Positions 4,772 through 5,857 of a stretch of 5,857 bases of DNA are shown here, piece after piece. Made by a program: the position numbers and the translations under genes. The stretch comes from an uncultured Eggerthellaceae bacterium. GTDB taxonomy: Bacteria > Actinomycetota > Coriobacteriia > Coriobacteriales > Eggerthellaceae. The notes beneath the pieces are model-generated. The model was given only the letters and a program-made list of their open reading frames with translations. It was not told where the DNA came from and made no database searches. The first letter of the stretch is position 1. Every line of letters starts with the position of its first letter. The DNA is taken from contig CANRPV010000094.1 in NCBI GenBank assembly GCA_947632575.1, positions 1 to 5,857 of the forward strand. Direction: 5' to 3'.

Positions 4772-5146
4772 ATGGAGAACAAAGAGCGCGGCACCAATAG
4801 GCTCGGCCTATTAAGGCGCCAAATGGGAATTACACAGGCTCAACTTGCTAAGGATTTAGGGGTATCAAGGGCAACTATCCAGAACTGGGAAAAGGGAATA
4901 ACAGACATCACAGGCTATTCCCTGATGATGCTCTGCGATAGGTTCAACGTCTCACCCAACGAAGTCTACGGAACAGGTAGCCCTTCCCCCTACTGGGAGC
5001 AAAAGAAGGAGCTTTTGTTTATTTTTGATTCAGTTAACGAGGCAGGGAAAAAGGCGCTTGTAGCTATGGCTCGAGGAATTGAGAGCAGCTACCAACCAAA
5101 AAATAATCCCCTTTCTGAAAAAGGCCTGATGGGAGAAACAGCATGA
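4772..5146 (+). CDS. XRE-family phage repressor, without peptidase domain
   Basis: A 124-residue protein. Residues about 10-65 are an HTH_3 domain (LGLLRRQMGITQAQLAKDLG, then VSRATIQNWEKG and a DRFNVSPNEVY end). The rest (about 74-108, EQKKELLFIFDSVNEAGKKA) is a helical segment like the short dimerisation tails of small phage repressors. There is no S24 Ser/Lys peptidase as in lambda CI, so RecA-driven self-cleavage is not expected. The ATG follows GGAG by five bases. It stands head to head with the small XRE gene, and its stop overlaps the next ATG as ATGA, which puts repressor, membrane protein and recombinase in one operon. A perfect 17-bp operator-like palindrome lies within codons 9-14. 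It is most likely the lysogeny repressor; an immunity-type regulator of an integrative element is the alternative. Confidence 0.85.
   Translation: MENKERGTNRLGLLRRQMGITQAQLAKDLGVSRATIQNWEKGITDITGYSLMMLCDRFNVSPNEVYGTGSPSPYWEQKKELLFIFDSVNEAGKKALVAMARGIESSYQPKNNPLSEKGLMGETA
4796..4812. promoter_or_regulatory. Perfect 17-bp palindrome inside the repressor gene
   Basis: AATAGGC-TCG-GCCTATT is an exact inverted repeat (7-bp arms, 3-base centre) that shares the TAGG-N5-CCTA layout with the dyad at 4655-4671. It lies 24 bases inside the repressor reading frame. Repressor binding there could block its own transcription. It could also be a coincidence of coding sequence. Confidence 0.55.
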
Positions 5147-5424
5147 AAGTATTAAACGGTTTAGACGCAGGCTCTACTTTATTCATTTTAATCATTCTCC
5201 TCCTGCTTGCTGTGATTCCTGCCAGGATCGCAGCGAAAAAAGGCTACAGCTTCGCCGGGTTCTATATTTTCGGCGTTTTCTTCTGGCTAATTGCTCTAAT
5301 TGTTGCCTTAGTTCTTAAGCCGAAAGACGTTTCCCAGGAGCTTCTGAATTATAAAAAGCTCTTAGACCAAGGCGTAATTACGCAAGAGGAGTTCAATCAA
5401 AAGAGAAACCAGCTCTTGAAATGA
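5143..5424 (+). CDS. Two-helix membrane protein with C-terminal SHOCT domain
   Basis: A 93-residue protein started at an ATG that overlaps the repressor stop as ATGA and follows GGGAG by seven bases. Two hydrophobic segments (about 12-28 and 38-58) flank a short basic loop with the KKGYSF motif, seen in small bacterial membrane proteins of this layout. The cytoplasmic tail (about 65-92, LLNYKKLLDQGVITQEEFNQ) is a SHOCT domain, a short helical hairpin often found at the ends of membrane or phage proteins. Its function is unknown. Because it is expressed with the repressor, it may be made in lysogens and act in superinfection exclusion or as a lysogenic conversion factor; this is inference from position. 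Confidence 0.85.
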   Translation: MKVLNGLDAGSTLFILIILLLLAVIPARIAAKKGYSFAGFYIFGVFFWLIALIVALVLKPKDVSQELLNYKKLLDQGVITQEEFNQKRNQLLK

Positions 5425-5857
5425 AAACCGCTGTAATCTATGCGCGGTACTCCTCAACGAAACAAAGAGAAGTTTCGATAGAAGATCAGCTTCGCGTCTG
5501 CCATCAGTACGCAGAACGCGAGGGAATTGAGGTAGTCCGCGAGTATTGCGACTTCGCCATGAGCGCCACAAACGATAGGCGCCCGAACTTCCAGGCCATG
5601 ATTTCGGCTGCTCCAGAGTCTGATTATGTGCTTGTCTACATGATGGAGCGTTTCTCGCGTGATAAGTACGACGCGCCAATTTACAAGCAGCGCCTCGAGA
5701 AAAAAGGCGTAAAGGTCATTTCCGCTCTTGAATACATCCCAGACTCACCAGAAGGCATCCTCATAGAGAAGCTCCTGGAGGGACAAGCCGCCTACTTCTC
5801 TCTTGATTTAGCCCGAAAAGTTAAAAGAGGCATGGAAGGGAACGCCCTAAAGGGCAT
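5421..5857 (+). CDS. Large serine recombinase (integrase), 5' part only
   Basis: The first 145 residues of a site-specific integrase of the large serine recombinase family; the gene runs off the right edge. It begins MKTAVIYARYSSTKQ, with Y7, R9 and the nucleophile S11 equivalent to Y6, R8 and S10 of gamma-delta resolvase. A QREVSIEDQL segment, the DRRPNFQAMI helix (53-62) and MERFSRDKYD (75-84, R77 and R80 of the D-R-x-x-R motif) follow. The long helix YIPDSPEGILIEKLLEGQAA leads into the start of the recombinase domain (LARKVKRGMEGNALKG). Family members reach roughly 450-600 residues. The ATG overlaps the SHOCT gene stop as ATGA with no good ribosome site, so coupled translation is likely. 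E76 stands where the family normally has Asp. It integrates and, with a partner, excises the element. Confidence 0.93.
   Translation, partial: MKTAVIYARYSSTKQREVSIEDQLRVCHQYAEREGIEVVREYCDFAMSATNDRRPNFQAMISAAPESDYVLVYMMERFSRDKYDAPIYKQRLEKKGVKVISALEYIPDSPEGILIEKLLEGQAAYFSLDLARKVKRGMEGNALKG

Noticed and set aside
4796..4812. Serine integrase attachment site core
   Set aside because: The palindrome is far from the integrase's outer end and matches the operator-like dyad better. attP for such integrases normally lies beside the integrase gene and next to the phage end.
5362..5679. Leftward frame opposite the recombinase start
   Set aside because: The recombinase frame has clear catalytic motifs; the opposite frame has none and no ribosome site.

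Overview
The window is the control and early region of a temperate phage or prophage, probably from a Gram-positive host. A rightward lysogeny/integration module sits at the right end, and a long, tightly packed leftward replication and recombination operon fills the rest. The Gram-positive assignment rests on strong AGGAGG-like ribosome sites, a large serine recombinase, a SHOCT-type membrane protein and a DUF4373-type replication protein. Base composition looks close to half GC by eye. The Myb-like/zinc-ribbon protein and the recombinase style make a Coriobacteriia host possible, but that is a low-confidence guess; a Bacillota host is also possible. No virion structural gene is present.

Right module, rightward (4772-5857): a 124-residue XRE repressor without a peptidase domain, a 93-residue two-helix membrane protein with a SHOCT tail, and the first 145 residues of a large serine recombinase. 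The genes are joined by ATGA overlaps. The control region (about 4581-4771) holds divergent promoter candidates and repeated TTAGGC-like elements. A dyad with core TAGG-N5-CCTA lies at the leftward promoter, and a perfect 17-bp copy lies inside the start of the repressor gene.

Left module, leftward (4580 to 2), ten genes in order of transcription: small XRE regulator, Myb-like plus zinc-ribbon protein, an unrecognised 136-residue phage protein, RusA-type Holliday junction resolvase, PD-(D/E)XK (Cas4/RecB-like) nuclease with four C-terminal cysteines, ERF-family annealing protein, SSB, DUF4373-type replication protein with a C-terminal zinc ribbon, an HNH-like protein, and a small cysteine-containing protein. 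Almost every junction is a short overlap, so the region reads as one polycistronic unit. Exonuclease, annealase, SSB and resolvase together form a complete recombination set.

The most notable element lies inside the replication gene, in the part encoding the linker between its two domains. It has four copies of a TGCnnyCGCT motif at exactly 22-bp spacing. Six bases away are two abutting perfect inverted repeats, one AT-rich (15-bp arms) and one GC-rich (13-bp arms). The 22-bp period is not a multiple of three, so this is DNA-level, not protein-level, structure. The layout matches the lambda-type arrangement of an origin inside its initiator gene, and I propose it as the phage replication origin. 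A second, 11-bp-period cluster lies further upstream in the same gene.
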